Of a stretch of 31,770 nucleotides of DNA, positions 9,392-20,900 are shown piece after piece. Position 1 is the stretch's first letter, and every line of letters begins with the position of its first letter. The position numbers and the translations under genes are program-made. The notes beneath the pieces are model-generated. The model ran no database searches, was not told the origin of the DNA, and worked only from the letters and a program-made list of their open reading frames with translations. The stretch covers positions 1 to 31,770 of the forward strand of contig JAANSK020283712.1 of the NCBI GenBank assembly GCA_011763485.2. The letters are read 5' to 3'. Origin of the DNA: Isoetes engelmannii. Lineage: Eukaryota > Streptophyta > Lycopodiopsida > Isoetales > Isoetaceae.

Positions 9392-9990
9392 CACTTTATG
9401 CGCAAGGTGAATATTTAAATTCCCTTTTCGCACGATGAAACAGTCTTTACTGATCTTAAGGAAGTGATCTTTGTAAAATTGGATCTTGGTGGGAAGATCA
9501 ATTGGAGTTACCCAAGTCCTTAATATATATAAAAGTTCAAGATCGTGTCGGATGATTTGATTCTTATCCTTTCGAAGTCTCGTTTTTACTTTAGGATTAA
9601 CAGCCGTATTGGCTGCAGCCATGTTACATTAAAAAGGAAGCAAGTTGCCCAAACGAAAACCCAAAAAGGTAGCCCATTGCGATGCCTTTGCGTACCAACA
9701 TTCTTGGACTCCCTTTTCAGCCAACCGTTTGAAAGCCTTGAGGGCAATCCATGGAAGCCTGTTTTGACGTTGTTGCGAGTGCCCAAGCTGGTGCACCTTA
9801 TGCAAAAAGGACACTAGCTAGAATGTTGCATTGCATCCAGTTGATGTGGCTGAAAATTCTGCTAATACAATTGGATGTGGTACATAAGCTTTACTCATAA
9901 TGGATTTGCAGAAAATGGACAGAAAATGGATTTGCAGTCTCTCTATTTCAACCCATTCCTCGGTTGTCATGTCCAACCCCCACATCAAGC
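9392..9990 (-). pseudogene. LINE ORF2 C-terminal region
   Basis: Minus-strand pieces in shifting frames: KAYVPHPIVLAEFSA, SFLHKVHQLGHSQ, RLPWIALKAFKRLAEKG, QWATFLGFRL, then a basic stretch ending GNLNIHLAHKVRH at the copia B insertion point. The region follows the RT in plant LINEs and leads to the zinc finger found at 5136-5085. Assignment rests on order and general resemblance. Confidence 0.62.
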
Positions 9991-9991
9991 C

Positions 9992-10886
9992 TCAGTATAG
10001 AGCGGTTGGCCTAACCAAGGTATTTAAAAGATGAAGCTTTGTTGGGACATCCTGAAAATCCGCTTGGAAAAATTTTCTTCCTAGCATCGCTGGCGAGGCA
10101 TATCCTTTTTTGAGTCGTGCATATGCTGCATCTTTCATGCTAAAGATGGGGTCCTTAAATTGCACACCCAAGTAAGTGTAATGAGAGACCACTTCTACCT
10201 GCTGGAGGCCTTCAGGGGAAGAAGATACAAGTACTACATCATCAAGAAGATATAAGTACCACATGATCGGCATAGAGAAGGATGGATATTCATTCATCCA
10301 CTGAAGCAGAACCCTCACCACCAAGTGCTGCTACAAAGCTTTCCAGTTCGTCAATGTACAAGCCGAAGAGTGTAGGGGATAAGGGACAGCCCTGTTTAAC
10401 CCCAATTGTGCTGCTTATTTCATCTGACCAGCCTCCAGACACTTTATTTTTTCCAAAACATTTGTATAGAGTGCCAAAACAGCCCATATGACTTGCTGTG
10501 ACATGGCAGTCCTAGCCCATAAGTCTATGAAATAGGCGGTTCCAAGGGACCATATTAGATGCTTTGCGAAAATCCACAAAGCAGCAGTACACTTTTGTTT
10601 TCATGGCTTTAGCTTCCTCAATGATAGACCGTAAGGTAAAAATATGATCTATTGTTGAGAAATTACTGTTGAAACCAACCTGACCCCTTGCTCTAAGGAG
10701 ATTTATCTCCGCATGTTCACTAATTATTAAGTCCAGTGCACATCCATACAATCTTGCCATGACATGGCCAATCATTATAAGGCGGTAGTTATTTGGATTC
10801 ATTGGATCTCCAACCTTTATTGGCTTGATGATATTATATGCTTTCGGAAAGCCTGAGCAAATTATCTCGTTGAATAGATCTGCCAC
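9992..10886 (-). pseudogene. LINE reverse transcriptase
   Basis: RT motifs in order on the minus strand: NNYRLIMIGHVMARLYG; RARGQVGFNSNFSTIDHIFT; motif A KVYCCFVDFRKASNMVPW (10610-10550; Asp kept, following FD changed to SN); motif B GVKQGCPLSPTLFGLYIDEL (c.10410-10350); motif C LLDDVVLVSSSPEGLQ (c.10245-10200; the usual YADD has become LLDD, both Asp kept); then HYTYLGVQFKD and LVRPTALYG. Three frames are used. It would copy RNA onto a nicked target; here it is dead. Confidence 0.85.
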
Positions 10887-11162
10887 AATAGAAGCAAGGG
10901 TATCATTCTATGGATCAGAAATTCAGCCTGCAAGTCCTCACAATCTTTTGCTTTCCCAGTGTTCATTTTGCTTATAGCTTATGGATGAGGAAGTAGAGAA
11001 AAAAGAGGCGGATTGGGGTCGGGGCTGCAATCCTATGTCCAGCAAATTTGCTTTTCCCACATCTAGGAGCGTGCATAACTAGTCCACACTTTTGGGTCTT
11101 TAAGTGGCAAGCCAGATTTCTTAGCAAGAAGCTTCTGCCAAAACCAAAATTTAGTAGATATA

Positions 11163-11360
11163 TTACTGTACATCAAGCAAGCATGTCTTCCCTCGCTTTA
11201 TATATAATCTCTTTTTCATGCGGATCAGATTTTTGTAGGCTTTCTTAGTCGCAATAGCTGGAGAAGAGGAGGCTGCCAATTCGTCCTTGAGCTGCTTGTG
11301 AAGTTTTTTGCATTCTTCGTCATACCAAATGTTTTGGGGCAAATGTTTTGGGGCATGCAC
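11163..11360 (-). pseudogene. LINE linker between endonuclease and RT
   Basis: Reads NIWYDEECKKLHKQLKDEL then KKAYKNLIRMKKRLYIKRG. The W-x-D-x-E-C-K pattern followed by basic helices is usual between the endonuclease and RT of plant LINEs. The stretches 10887-11162 and 11361-11474 are degenerate ORF2 with no clear motifs. Confidence 0.65.
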
Positions 11361-11474
11361 GTTGTTTATGAAAGGAGCAAAGCTTGTGTGGGAAAGTGTT
11401 TAGGTATGTTTGGTGTATGGCAAATGTGAGCCGCGTGGCCTTTTTTTCCACATTTTGAGAGATATGGATGTCCC

Positions 11475-12353
11475 TCAATCTTGTATCAAGCTCAAGATTA
11501 TATGTAGGGTCAAGAGAGTGTCGAACTCAAAAGGGAAGTAGGGTGGATCTTCGGGCAAGCTTATGTATAACTGAAAGCACGTTTTGAGGTAAAAGAGTAG
11601 AGGAGAATGGTCCCGGGTTGGGGGTTGAGGTGGGACTGAAAACTTATTGATATCCTTTGCCAAGGCAGGCGACCCCATCAAATAGTCCACAAATAGTCCA
11701 CAACACTATGTCCGCTGCTTTGAGGATTACAACGTATAGTTGGATGAACGAGGCCAATGTTGCATGCCATTGTAGATGACCATATTGTGCATCTGTCCAA
11801 ATTCCAAAAGGATGTGCCCATACCTTGTGATCGTCGCATTACAATCGGCTGACATGCATGTAATGTGTGTTCAGCAGGAAATAAGGATGGCAAGTAAAAC
11901 AGGGCAAGCTTCAAAATCCACCAATTGCACTTGGGCATCTGCGGTTCTCGCATTAAAGTCACCTAAGAGCATGATTTTGCTTTGCTTAGAAAATTCAGTG
12001 ATACCATCAAACAAAGCCATATACGGGGAGGCGCCTTCTTGGGTATCGACATCAGGGGGAAGTAGCATGCAACAACATAAATGCAATCAAGCGGAGAGGT
12101 TCGTATCTTGATCCACATACACCTTGCTGTTTCATCTTTTTTTACTACGGAAATGATTTCGGATAATTCTGATTTGTAAAGAACTGCCCGATGTTTTTGG
12201 AAGACCGGTTTCTGTTGTTTCATGTGTTTCTGACAAAAATACAATATCTCTCTCTTTTACAAGGTCCATAAGACCACCTGGATCTGACCTCAATGTCCCA
12301 TTACAGTTCCATGCTGATAGAGCCATGGATTTGATGGTCTTATAGACCCTCAA
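11475..12353 (-). pseudogene. LINE apurinic-like endonuclease
   Basis: Minus-strand pieces in order: SAWNCNGTLRSD and DIVFLSETHE (the Asn and Glu metal-binding blocks), VVACYFPP, IMLLGDFNART (the D-x-N block, c.11990-11960), HSVVDYL near 11690 and PTRDHSPL (the final Asp-His block). All the landmarks of the LINE endonuclease are recognisable but spread over three frames by indels. An 11-bp tandem repeat AATAGTCCACA near 11680-11702 causes one of them. Confidence 0.82.
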
Positions 12354-12356
12354 TTC

Positions 12357-13277
12357 CTATTTGTGGATCTTGTCGGACGATGACAGCCCATTTGGTTGGA
12401 TCTTTCCGAGCTCTGCGACCCCTTGCAAGCATCTCTTTTTTTGCTCAACCTGCAAGGGAGTGAGGTCTTCATCCATGAAGACCTTGGGAACAGTCGCAAG
12501 CTTTCTCCTATTCTTGAGGGCATTCAATCTATCTTCCAAGGTCTTAGACTTGATAACTAAAGGCTGTCCTCTTTGGTTGCCTTCGTTTACACTCCACGCA
12601 GCCTCAATTTTGTGATCTGAGATGCCTAAGGTGTTGGTCACAAACTTGATTGCAGTATCCATGGGATCAGCAGTCATGTCAAGCCCGATGACTCTGATAT
12701 TTTGTGCTTTGAAGGATCTTTTCCGTGCCGCTTCTAATGTGGCATTGATTGTTTCATTCGCTGGCTTTTAACAATATCAACGCATCTAGAAGTTTATTCT
12801 CGATCAGAGTGGAGCTCCAACTCAATTTGTTTCAAACTTTCAATTGAAATTTCAGATTTAAGGTTCTCCAATTCATCCAGGTTAGTTTTGGTTAGGCTCT
12901 TGTTTCCATGACTTCTCTAGAACCTCAATCCATGGAATCAAGCTTGCTACTGTCTGCTGGAGCATATCAAATTTTCGTGCCTTGTTCAAGAAGTCAATGA
13001 TTTGCATCTCGTAAAACTCCATGCGTTTCTGCATCTGGCTCCAATCCCCTGCCGAGATTGTCAAATGTGGGCCAGTGAAAGGGCTATAATTAGCCTTTTC
13101 CAAAAATGAAGCAGCCACATAAGGTTTCACACGAGATAAATCCATGGCTAATTTCAATTCCGGATAGTTGGAATCCGGAATTAGGTCATGGAAGTTTTTA
13201 GGTCGGCGCCTAAAAAGTATGCGCCAGCGCCAGAGAGAAAAACAAGATCTATATGAAATACAAAGTGGCGCTAACAT
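12357..13277 (-). pseudogene. LINE ORF1 (nucleic-acid chaperone type)
   Basis: The first piece (13277-12882, 131 codons) has MDLSRVKPYVAASFLEKANY and a helical end (MEFYEMQIIDFLNKARKF). After frame changes, an RNA-binding-like part reads FKAQNIRVIGLDM, AIKFVTNTLGISDHKIEAAW, LVIKSKTLEDRLNALKNRRK and FMDEDLTPLQ (12740-12430). It resembles ORF1 of plant LINEs, where an RRM-like fold binds the element RNA. It stops four bases before ORF2 words begin. The upstream Met is uncertain. Confidence 0.65.
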
Positions 13278-13514
13278 TCAAATGTTTATTTTGGCAAAAC
13301 AAAGTGAATAACAAAAGGTAACACGCCTCTAAAGAGTCATGAGATGCTGACATAGCATGATACGCCATGTTACTGTAGGGTTTCCTACTTCTAACACAGG
13401 TCTATATGAAATACAATAATGTCTATATTGGCAGAACAAAGCGAATAACAAAATGTAACACGCCTCTAAAGAGTCATGAGATGCTGACATAAGCGTTTCC
13501 TACTTCTAACACAC
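13248..13514. repeat. Two tandem units at the LINE 5' end
   Basis: TCTATATGAAATACAA begins at 13248 and again at 13401, and each is followed by AACACGCCTCTAAAGAGTCA and TTTCCTACTTCTAACAC. The first unit is about 153 bp, the second about 114 bp because it lacks part of the middle. It sits where the LINE promoter region would be. Nothing recognisable lies between 13515 and 13770. Confidence 0.75.
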
Positions 13515-13770
13515 GGCTTTTCTATGGTTGAATTTACTTTCTATGTCGACTTCTTCCAAAAGTGTTTGTTTTGGACTTCTTCCGAAAGTGTTGTTTTGAG
13601 TTTGCAGCAGTGTTATTCATCAGGAGGGTCGTTACTTATATGCTGGCGTGTATGATGATGTCACACTGCCGACCGGCATGGCGCTTGTTGCTAACATTGC
13701 AGTCTTATAGAAGCCATAGTCATGCCTATCTGCAGTTAGTCTGTTTTTCTAGAGCTAGTGGTTTCTCTTA

Positions 13771-14125
13771 GAGTCTGGTCACATGAAGCTATTGACAGGG
13801 ATTAATTCCTGTTCCTGTTGACGGGAACCCTTTTTTTGTGCTGGGGTCACATGAAGATGTTGATAGCTTATGAACCGGAGAGCAGCCTTCCTTCTTTCAC
13901 GCAGCATGAGCATTCAAAATCTGCGGTGCTAGATGAAGAATGCCATCCAGGTGTTAAAATCTAACGGATTCCTGTCAACCGGAACCCATTCAACCGAGGG
14001 TAGGAGTCCGGGGAAGCAATCCCTGTCAATAGGGCTCCTTTCCTGTCATTTGGGTGCTGTGACCCTTCCGTTCTTGATAATTGACAGGGAATAATCCCTG
14101 TCAACAGCTTCATGTGACCCGACTC
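13771..14125. mobile_element. PIF/Harbinger-like MITE, 355 bp
   Basis: Inverted ends: GAGTCTGGTCACATGAAGCT on the left and, read on the other strand, GAGTCGGGTCACATGAAGCT on the right, with the match going on (TTGACAGGGATTA). It is flanked by TTA on both sides (13768-13770, 14126-14128), the 3-bp target duplication typical of PIF/Harbinger. Partial inner copies of the end sequence (GGTCACATGAAGATGTTGA near 13846) suggest older rearrangement. No transposase. Confidence 0.78.
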
Positions 14126-14128
14126 TTA

Positions 14129-14750
14129 GGCTCTCATACTCTATCCTTCTTCCACCATGAACACATTACAATGTCTACAGTTTACAGGTTTTGACCAAGC
14201 TATGTACGAAATAGGTGTATAGGAGGCAATTACAGCTGCTCGTAGCAGGTAGCCTTGATTCAAGTTATTGGAAAGCCATAATAATGAGGTTATGATCTGT
14301 AACGGCATACGCCTAAAAGGTGTTCAATGCCCTCGTAGAGTTTTCATGTTATTTATTGCAGACCATGCCAAAAAATCATGATGTCATATGCCAAGCATGT
14401 GGTCCTGCTGATACCTTGTTTCCTTGGGGCTGGAAGATTTTGCTCCACTGTTTCTGTTGCTGCATATTCTTTATTTAACTTGGCTGTGCCCTGTTGGATG
14501 CTGTATGTGACGTTATGTTTGTTATCGCTGGGACCCAATTTCTTGTTTTTCTTTATTATGGACGGTGCCATATGGACATGTTAAACTTCCTGGTTTTAAT
14601 AAGCTGCCCTAATAATGTTAGTTTTTGTGGTTTAAGATGGCTTTAGTGTCATCTGGATTTTGGTTTGTCTATGGCTTTAGTGGCACCTGGAATTTGGTTT
14701 GTCTAGACGCTCTAGTTATGTTGGGTGCTAATGGATATAAATTATTACAG
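14129..14750 (+). other. NHD1 intron sequence, with a 34-bp tandem repeat
   Basis: No coding similarity. A 34-bp unit starting TGGCTTTAGTG is repeated at 14638-14671 and 14672-14705 with three differences, ending 45 bp before the exon a acceptor. Confidence 0.6.
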
Positions 14751-14927
14751 GCTTTACCATCTGACAGTCCCGTTGAGGAACTATCTAGATCTTCTGAAGA
14801 AGTCAGCCAGCTTGTCTTCTTCCTGCTAGGTGCAATGACAATTGTGGAAATTATTGATGCGCATCAAGGTTTTAAACTTGTAACGGACTCTATCAAAACG
14901 AGGAATCCTCGCCGGCTTCTCTGGGTG
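14751..14927 (+). CDS. NHD1: NHD1 exon a
   Basis: Acceptor TTATTACAG precedes GCT; donor GTG|GTATTT follows. It encodes ALPSDSPVEEL, then VSQLVFFLLGAMTIVEIIDAHQGF, KLVTDSIKTRNPRRLLWV (59 codons, phase 0 at both ends). The open frame extends left to 14625 and right to 15005, but only this part matches the family. The extensions lack similarity and start in a 34-bp tandem duplication, so I cut the exon at the splice sites. Confidence 0.85.
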
Positions 14928-17900
14928 GTATTTAAAACTTTCTCCGCTTTTTACTGTTCAGCAAGTGTCTTGCACTATTCTTGTCACTGTCTGGGCCTTC
15001 ACTGATGTGATCTTTCACGGCAACTTTGTTATAGTGACAATCGATGCAAATACAAGATGATATATATGTAATAATATTGTTAGAAGAGAGCAAACTTGCT
15101 TGCCTAAAACCATCTCCTTATAGAATGAAAGTGATTATCCCTTCTGTATTTTGATTTGTTGGATTTGGCAGTGCTGGTCATATTGCTATTGTCATTTGTG
15201 GTTGCTTTACCATGGAGTCGCATAATATGTATTTCACAGATGACCAAGTTGGTAGCAGTGTAATGTGATATATTCATCTATAGTGTTACATTTGGTGTCA
15301 CACTGTGGGATGAAAACACAATGAATGCTAATGAAGAGGTGGTCACATTCCAGCAAATTGGGGAGGATCGCTTTCTAATTCCTTCTAAATAATGCTAATG
15401 AATGTAAGACCAGGGTAACCTCACTTAAGGACTAAGAATCAGAAACTGCCAACTATAGCATGTATTTTCCAGTCCACATTTTAGTCTTGTGCGGAAACCT
15501 TTGACTAGGTCTTGTAGACCGTTGTTGTGTGATTCAGAGGATGAAAGACAATGCTTACAGGTTTGAATTACTTCAGAGGTGGAAGGGTACACAATTCCCT
15601 TAGCACTGGTTATCTTAAAGCCATTGACAGCGATAAATCTACAAGAACCAGAACCAGAACCAAGCCTGGAGGATAGAATTCTATGTGTTAAATGGCCGTA
15701 GCCCAGTTGTCAAGATGACTTGTCAGTATAGTTCCACGTTCGCATTTCATTTTCTGTTGTTCTCAACTCTAGGTGCCTGTCAAAATATTTCGCATTTCAT
15801 TTTCTGTTGTTCTCAACTCTAGGTGCCTGTCAAAATATTTTGACTTGATCAGTGTAAGTAGCAAATGCTAATCATTTTGGATATCGGCTTCTTGATGCAT
15901 TATATCAATGAGTCGCTCTAATTGTAATGGGATGGTCATCCATATACAAGATAATGATCACAATTTACCATCTTTGATAGAGAGATGGGATCAGCTCGAC
16001 TATGAGTAATGAGTGAGCAAGGAAGAACTGATTTATGTTTGCATTCGACATCATGGAGATAAAGACTCCTTTTCAAACAACATACAATGCGCCTGTCCTT
16101 TCTGTACAACCTGGAGGCTCCTCCACCTACGCTATTCTTCAAGATTAACATTGAAAAAGGTTTTCGTTCCATCTATATGATGGTTCTGTCACCATTTGCA
16201 GTGTTAATGCCATGGCAGCTCATATGGTGGAGAGTTTGGCAATTTGGGAAAACATCATCAGTATCAGATTGTTGTGCGTACGCCTTTGCAACTGTCATGG
16301 CTTGCGCTTGGGCAAATTTTGCTTAGTAGACCCATTTGAAGCCTATTGCCCTGCTATCTAGCACAACACACATAGAATTACTCATCAAGCCATGATCCAT
16401 ACTGTTGGTCAATCTCTGTGTGACCTGTCTCTGCAATTGGAGGCTCTTTAGGAAGTACATAAATAAGATAGGCACCAGATCGTCTTGAATGTGTTGGCAG
16501 AATCAGCCTGACTTACCTTAAAAGCATGGCTTTATAAATGTGTGCTTAGAAGAGATGTCCGTTGTCGCATCTTTTGCTTCTGATCTGGTTTTCTTTTTCT
16601 GAAGACTAGATACGAATATACAAGGCTGAAATGAGATGACAATATCGCTAGGCTACTGAGAATGAGAAACAATAAAGCATGATTATGACTTTATAGGAGA
16701 GCCATGTCAGCAACACCTAGGTGGCATGCCTAGTCATCTATGAACAATGGCACATGACATGTCATTTGCTAACATCCCCGTGATGACTAGCATGACTGAA
16801 CTGAAAAACCAGAAACAGAAACAAACATTATAAAGATAAATTCCCCTGAGAGAAGAAGCTTTAGAAAAAGCGCTATAATCCCCCTGAGAACGATCATGGG
16901 GCAAAGCATGCAAGAGCTGTTTCATGTGACTGAAGAATGTCCTCCAAGAGGTTTTGTAAACCCAGCAGCAACTTGATGTTTAATAAAGCAGTAAGATAGC
17001 GTGAGATATCCATTTTGAGGCTGCTCTTTGACAAGCCACAGTTTAATATCCCTATGCTTGATAAGCAGATGCATCTTGTAGTCCTTGGCGTGAGCAATGG
17101 CTCCGCTGTTATCACAGAAAATGGCTGCAGGTTTGAGCGGACAGGCCAAATTTTCATATAAGTGAACCAACCAGCGCATCCTTTGAAATGTCGTAACCAA
17201 GGCTTTGAGTTCAGCCTCAGTAGTACTAATTTTGTTTGTCTTTTTCTTTTTAGATCCCCAACTGATAGGATTGCCTCCCAGAAAGGAAACAAATGCGGTA
17301 ATGCATTTTCATTTCTCAAGATTTATAGATGCCATATCAGAATCTGAGAACAACACAAGAGTATGATGATCAACTTTGGTATATAGGACTCCTTCACTTT
17401 GAGTTTGAGTACCTTTGAGGCAATGGAGAACTCGTTTAGCTGCAATGTGGTACTAGGTTTACTATATAAACCTAGCAAGTACTGCAACAGCATATGCCAA
17501 ATCTGGCCTGGTGTTGGTAAGATGAAGTATTGCCCCAATTAGCTGTCTGCAAAGTGTGGCATCAAAATCGGATGATTGGAATCTAGAGTTAAGAGTGCAA
17601 CCTACCTCAAACGGAGTAGATGATGCTTTGCAATCCACCATATGGAACCTCTCAAGAAGTTCAGTTGTGTATTTCTGCTGAGTGAGACGAATGCTGTGAG
17701 CATCTTGCCAAATTTCCATGCCCAAACAGTAATGCATTGTTTCCCCAAAGTTTTCTGTTAAGTGCTTTCTTAGTATGGGAAATAGTAGGATCCGCATCCC
17801 TGTCATAATTGTGTCATCAACATAAAGAAGAAGCACACTAACTTGAGAATTAGTGGACATGAAGTAAAGACTCGGGTCTGCTCTAGATCTCTGGTAACCA

Positions 17901-20900
17901 ACATGCAAAAGAAATGCATTATTTTTCTGATTTCAGCAGCGTGGAGCTTGTTTAAGGCCACAAAATTCAATATGCACACGTGAGTTGGATGCTCTTTATC
18001 TTTAAAACCAGGGGGATGAGACACGTACAAATCCTCTTCCAGATCCCCATTCAAAAATGCGAATTTAGAACCATTTGACAGAGTGGCCAGCCTTTTTGTG
18101 CTGCCGAAGCTATCACTGCTTTAAGTGTATCTAACTTGACGACTAGAGCAAACACTTCATGATAATCAAACCCTTCTTTTTGAGTGAACCCTTTTGCAAA
18201 CAGCCTTGCTTTGTGCTGAGAAAGAGTACCATCAGCATGACACTTTGTTTTGAACACCCATTTAGATCCAATAATATTGTCATGGTACTTTGTTTTAAAC
18301 ACCCATTTAGATCCAATAATATTGGACCTGTTGGTTTAGGAACCAGCTCCCATGTGCCTTGTTTATGTAGCATCTCTAATTCGCCTTGTTATGTAGCATC
18401 TCTAATTCATCTTCCATGGCTGCAACCCACTGAGATTCTTTGGCTGCTTGTATATGACTAACAGGATCAACACCAGCTGATAACGCTTTAGTCATAAGAA
18501 GATAATTACACTTAGCTTGAGAAGAACTTTTGTCCGAGTAGTCAACAGGAGGTAATTGAGCAATCTTCTCTGATCTTTTAAGCAAAGGAAGGTCAGCAAC
18601 ACCTAGGTGGCATGCCTAGTCATCTATGAACAGTGACACATGATATGTCACTTGCTAACATTTTTGAGAGCTAATATTTTCTGAGAGGGTTGCTTGTGTC
18701 TCGGTGTTATAGATCATCTTATTTTCTTGAAAAGTCCCTTAAGATTACTTCCCGCAAATTGAGAGTCTTCCTATTTTGAGATGCATGTCAATTCAAATAA
18801 CCTGGTTGTCTATGAAAGGTGTAACTGAAAGGTCATCTCATGGGACAGTATAGAAAGTTCTTTATATGTTTGAATATAAGGTTTAAGTTCTGCTATATGT
18901 TTGTTGGATGGAGGAGGTGCTACATAAGGAAAGAGTGTAAGATGTATCAGTTACAAAATAGTCATGTCTCATCATTCTTGACGTGTACAAGGGTGGGCAG
19001 TTTTGATTGATTTCTCAAGTTAAGTTGGCAAACTATGAGTTTTAGGTTGATCTTCAATTTTTGTGCAGATTGGTGGAATCACATTTTTCCTAAGCTCTAT
19101 ATTGGACAATCTGACCTCGACAATTGTAATGGTTTCCTTACTGCGCAAGCTTGTGTACAATCCTGAGCGCCGGAAGTATGACCTTGTTTCCATAGGAAAG
19201 TAATAAAAACAGGAAACTATTGAAGACGATCTAGTGATTAAGTGGGGTAGGAAATAATAGGTTACAACACCTTGATAACCTCACTCCCTTCACAGTTTCA
19301 AAGCAATCGCTTATCATATGCTGCCTTAGGATTCTTGAGTTTACAAGATATTGCTGTCGATGCATAATAAGACCATGCGTTGTATTTACTTGAGTATATG
19401 CAATAAAGGGTATAGAAAGATCTAGAAATATAACAGTCACATGTACAAGATTAGATTAGCCACAAATCGGAAATAGTTGTCTTTGCATTTAGAATCTGTC
19501 ACTTCTTGTGTTAGGAAATCTCACCCTAACTAAATAAGTGGCTGTGGCCACGTCATCACTCTCATCTATGGTAAAAATGCCACGTCATCCTAGTGGACTA
19601 CCTAGAGTCAACCATTGTAACTCATTTTATCAAATTCATTTACATTCTGTTCCCGCTTCCTGCTTCACTTTGTCTCTCCTATTCAGCTAAAGGCAATATG
19701 GTATCTATTTCGATAGATAGATGGTATTTAACGTCCACAGGAAGGAAGCCATAGCTTATGGGACAATTTAAAGTATATCAAATGGATTTTGAATCTGCTT
19801 TTCTTCATGGGAATTTGAATGAGAGGCCATCATGCTCCAGCTTTCAGGTTTTGAGGTTAAAGGCAAAGAGCGCCAGGTAATATTTACATGTCAGTAACTA
19901 GTAACTGTGTTCATATGTAGCTCACTGTGTATTTTAATAATAACATGATCAATTATGTCAAATCTTCATATACAAACCACCCCACAATTTTCATCTGTAT
20001 TGCTGGTACCCATATTGCAAAGTGTGGATTCGCTGGTATATTTAGCCTAATATAGAATGCTAGAACTGTAATGTTGAGATCCTGATCATGCAAGATGGAA
20101 AATAATGGCGGGCGCACTAGTTTTGCTGCTTGTAGCTAACGTTATGGTGTTTATATGTTGTACTCTAACATGGTATTCTGTAGGTTCCTTGGAGCAGTAG
20201 TGGTTATCGCTGCAAATGCAGGTGGTGCATGGACTCCAATTGGTGATGTGACAACTACAATGCTTTGGATTCATGGGCAAATATCAACTGTGCACACAAT
20301 TCAGGTGGAGGCTGTTTAATACTGGCCTCAAAATTACGTTATTTCAAATTCTCATGTTTTACATCCTCACATCATAATCCCAAATTAGAAAGGTCGCGTT
20401 CCTTAATAATCCCTGAACTTGGCTATATCTGCATAAAACCCACATACCAGTCATGTGTATCAAATGTGATAGAATGGTGTATATATGCCTGAAGATTGAA
20501 AAGAGTAAGGCAGAAGCAATCTAGCTAATCAACTAAACTAAATGAAGCGTGACTAGTCATGCCATTGAGCAACAGATGCTCAATTTCATCAGGCACCTGA
20601 AGTATAATATTCTAACATCCCCCCTGAAGACTAAAGTGCACAAAATCTCGGAATACAAAGAAGGCACCGCTTGATTATGCTCAAGCCAACATAGTTAACG
20701 GGAAGTCTGTTGAACAAGATACTGGATCTACCTTATCTATGCTGAGAAGAGAGTTAATGCTGTTTGCTGGCACTGTGGCTTGAAAGGACATCACAGATTT
20801 TAATACAAAGAAATTAAGAATTTGCAACATGATAATACTAATTATAGCAGTGATGACAACAGGAAAGTCAGGGGTTAATACTTCTAGCAGTGTTAACAGC

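Larger units (their letters stand above)
4774..13540 (-). mobile_element. LINE (non-LTR retrotransposon), decayed and split by copia B
   Basis: On the minus strand the order is 5' region with tandem repeat (13248-13514), ORF1 (13277-12357), ORF2 endonuclease (c.12353-11475), linker (11360-11163), reverse transcriptase (10886-9992), C-terminal region (c.9990-9392), then copia B, then the C-terminal zinc finger and tail (5265-4774). It is the layout of a plant L1-type LINE. Many frameshifts make it non-functional. The left (3') end is set where the last recognizable reading frame stops; a poly-A tail was not found. Confidence 0.8.

Noticed and set aside
13280-14750. Upstream NHD1 exons (first membrane segments)
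   Set aside because: All frames were read for the expected glycine-rich and FEE-type words of the family; none found. The exons are probably left of the window.
14625-15005. A 126-codon open frame as a small separate gene
   Set aside because: Only codons within 14751-14927 match a family (NHD1), bounded by good splice sites; the rest is intron and begins in a tandem repeat.
16087-16326. Possible small protein or LINE-type RNase H (PPPTLFFKIN words)
   Set aside because: The resemblance is limited to a few residues and no catalytic residues follow.
16567-16590. Minus-strand CCAGATCAGAAGC as a second primer site beside the copia C LTR
   Set aside because: It differs from the consensus at several positions and would need a tandem LTR arrangement that nothing else supports.
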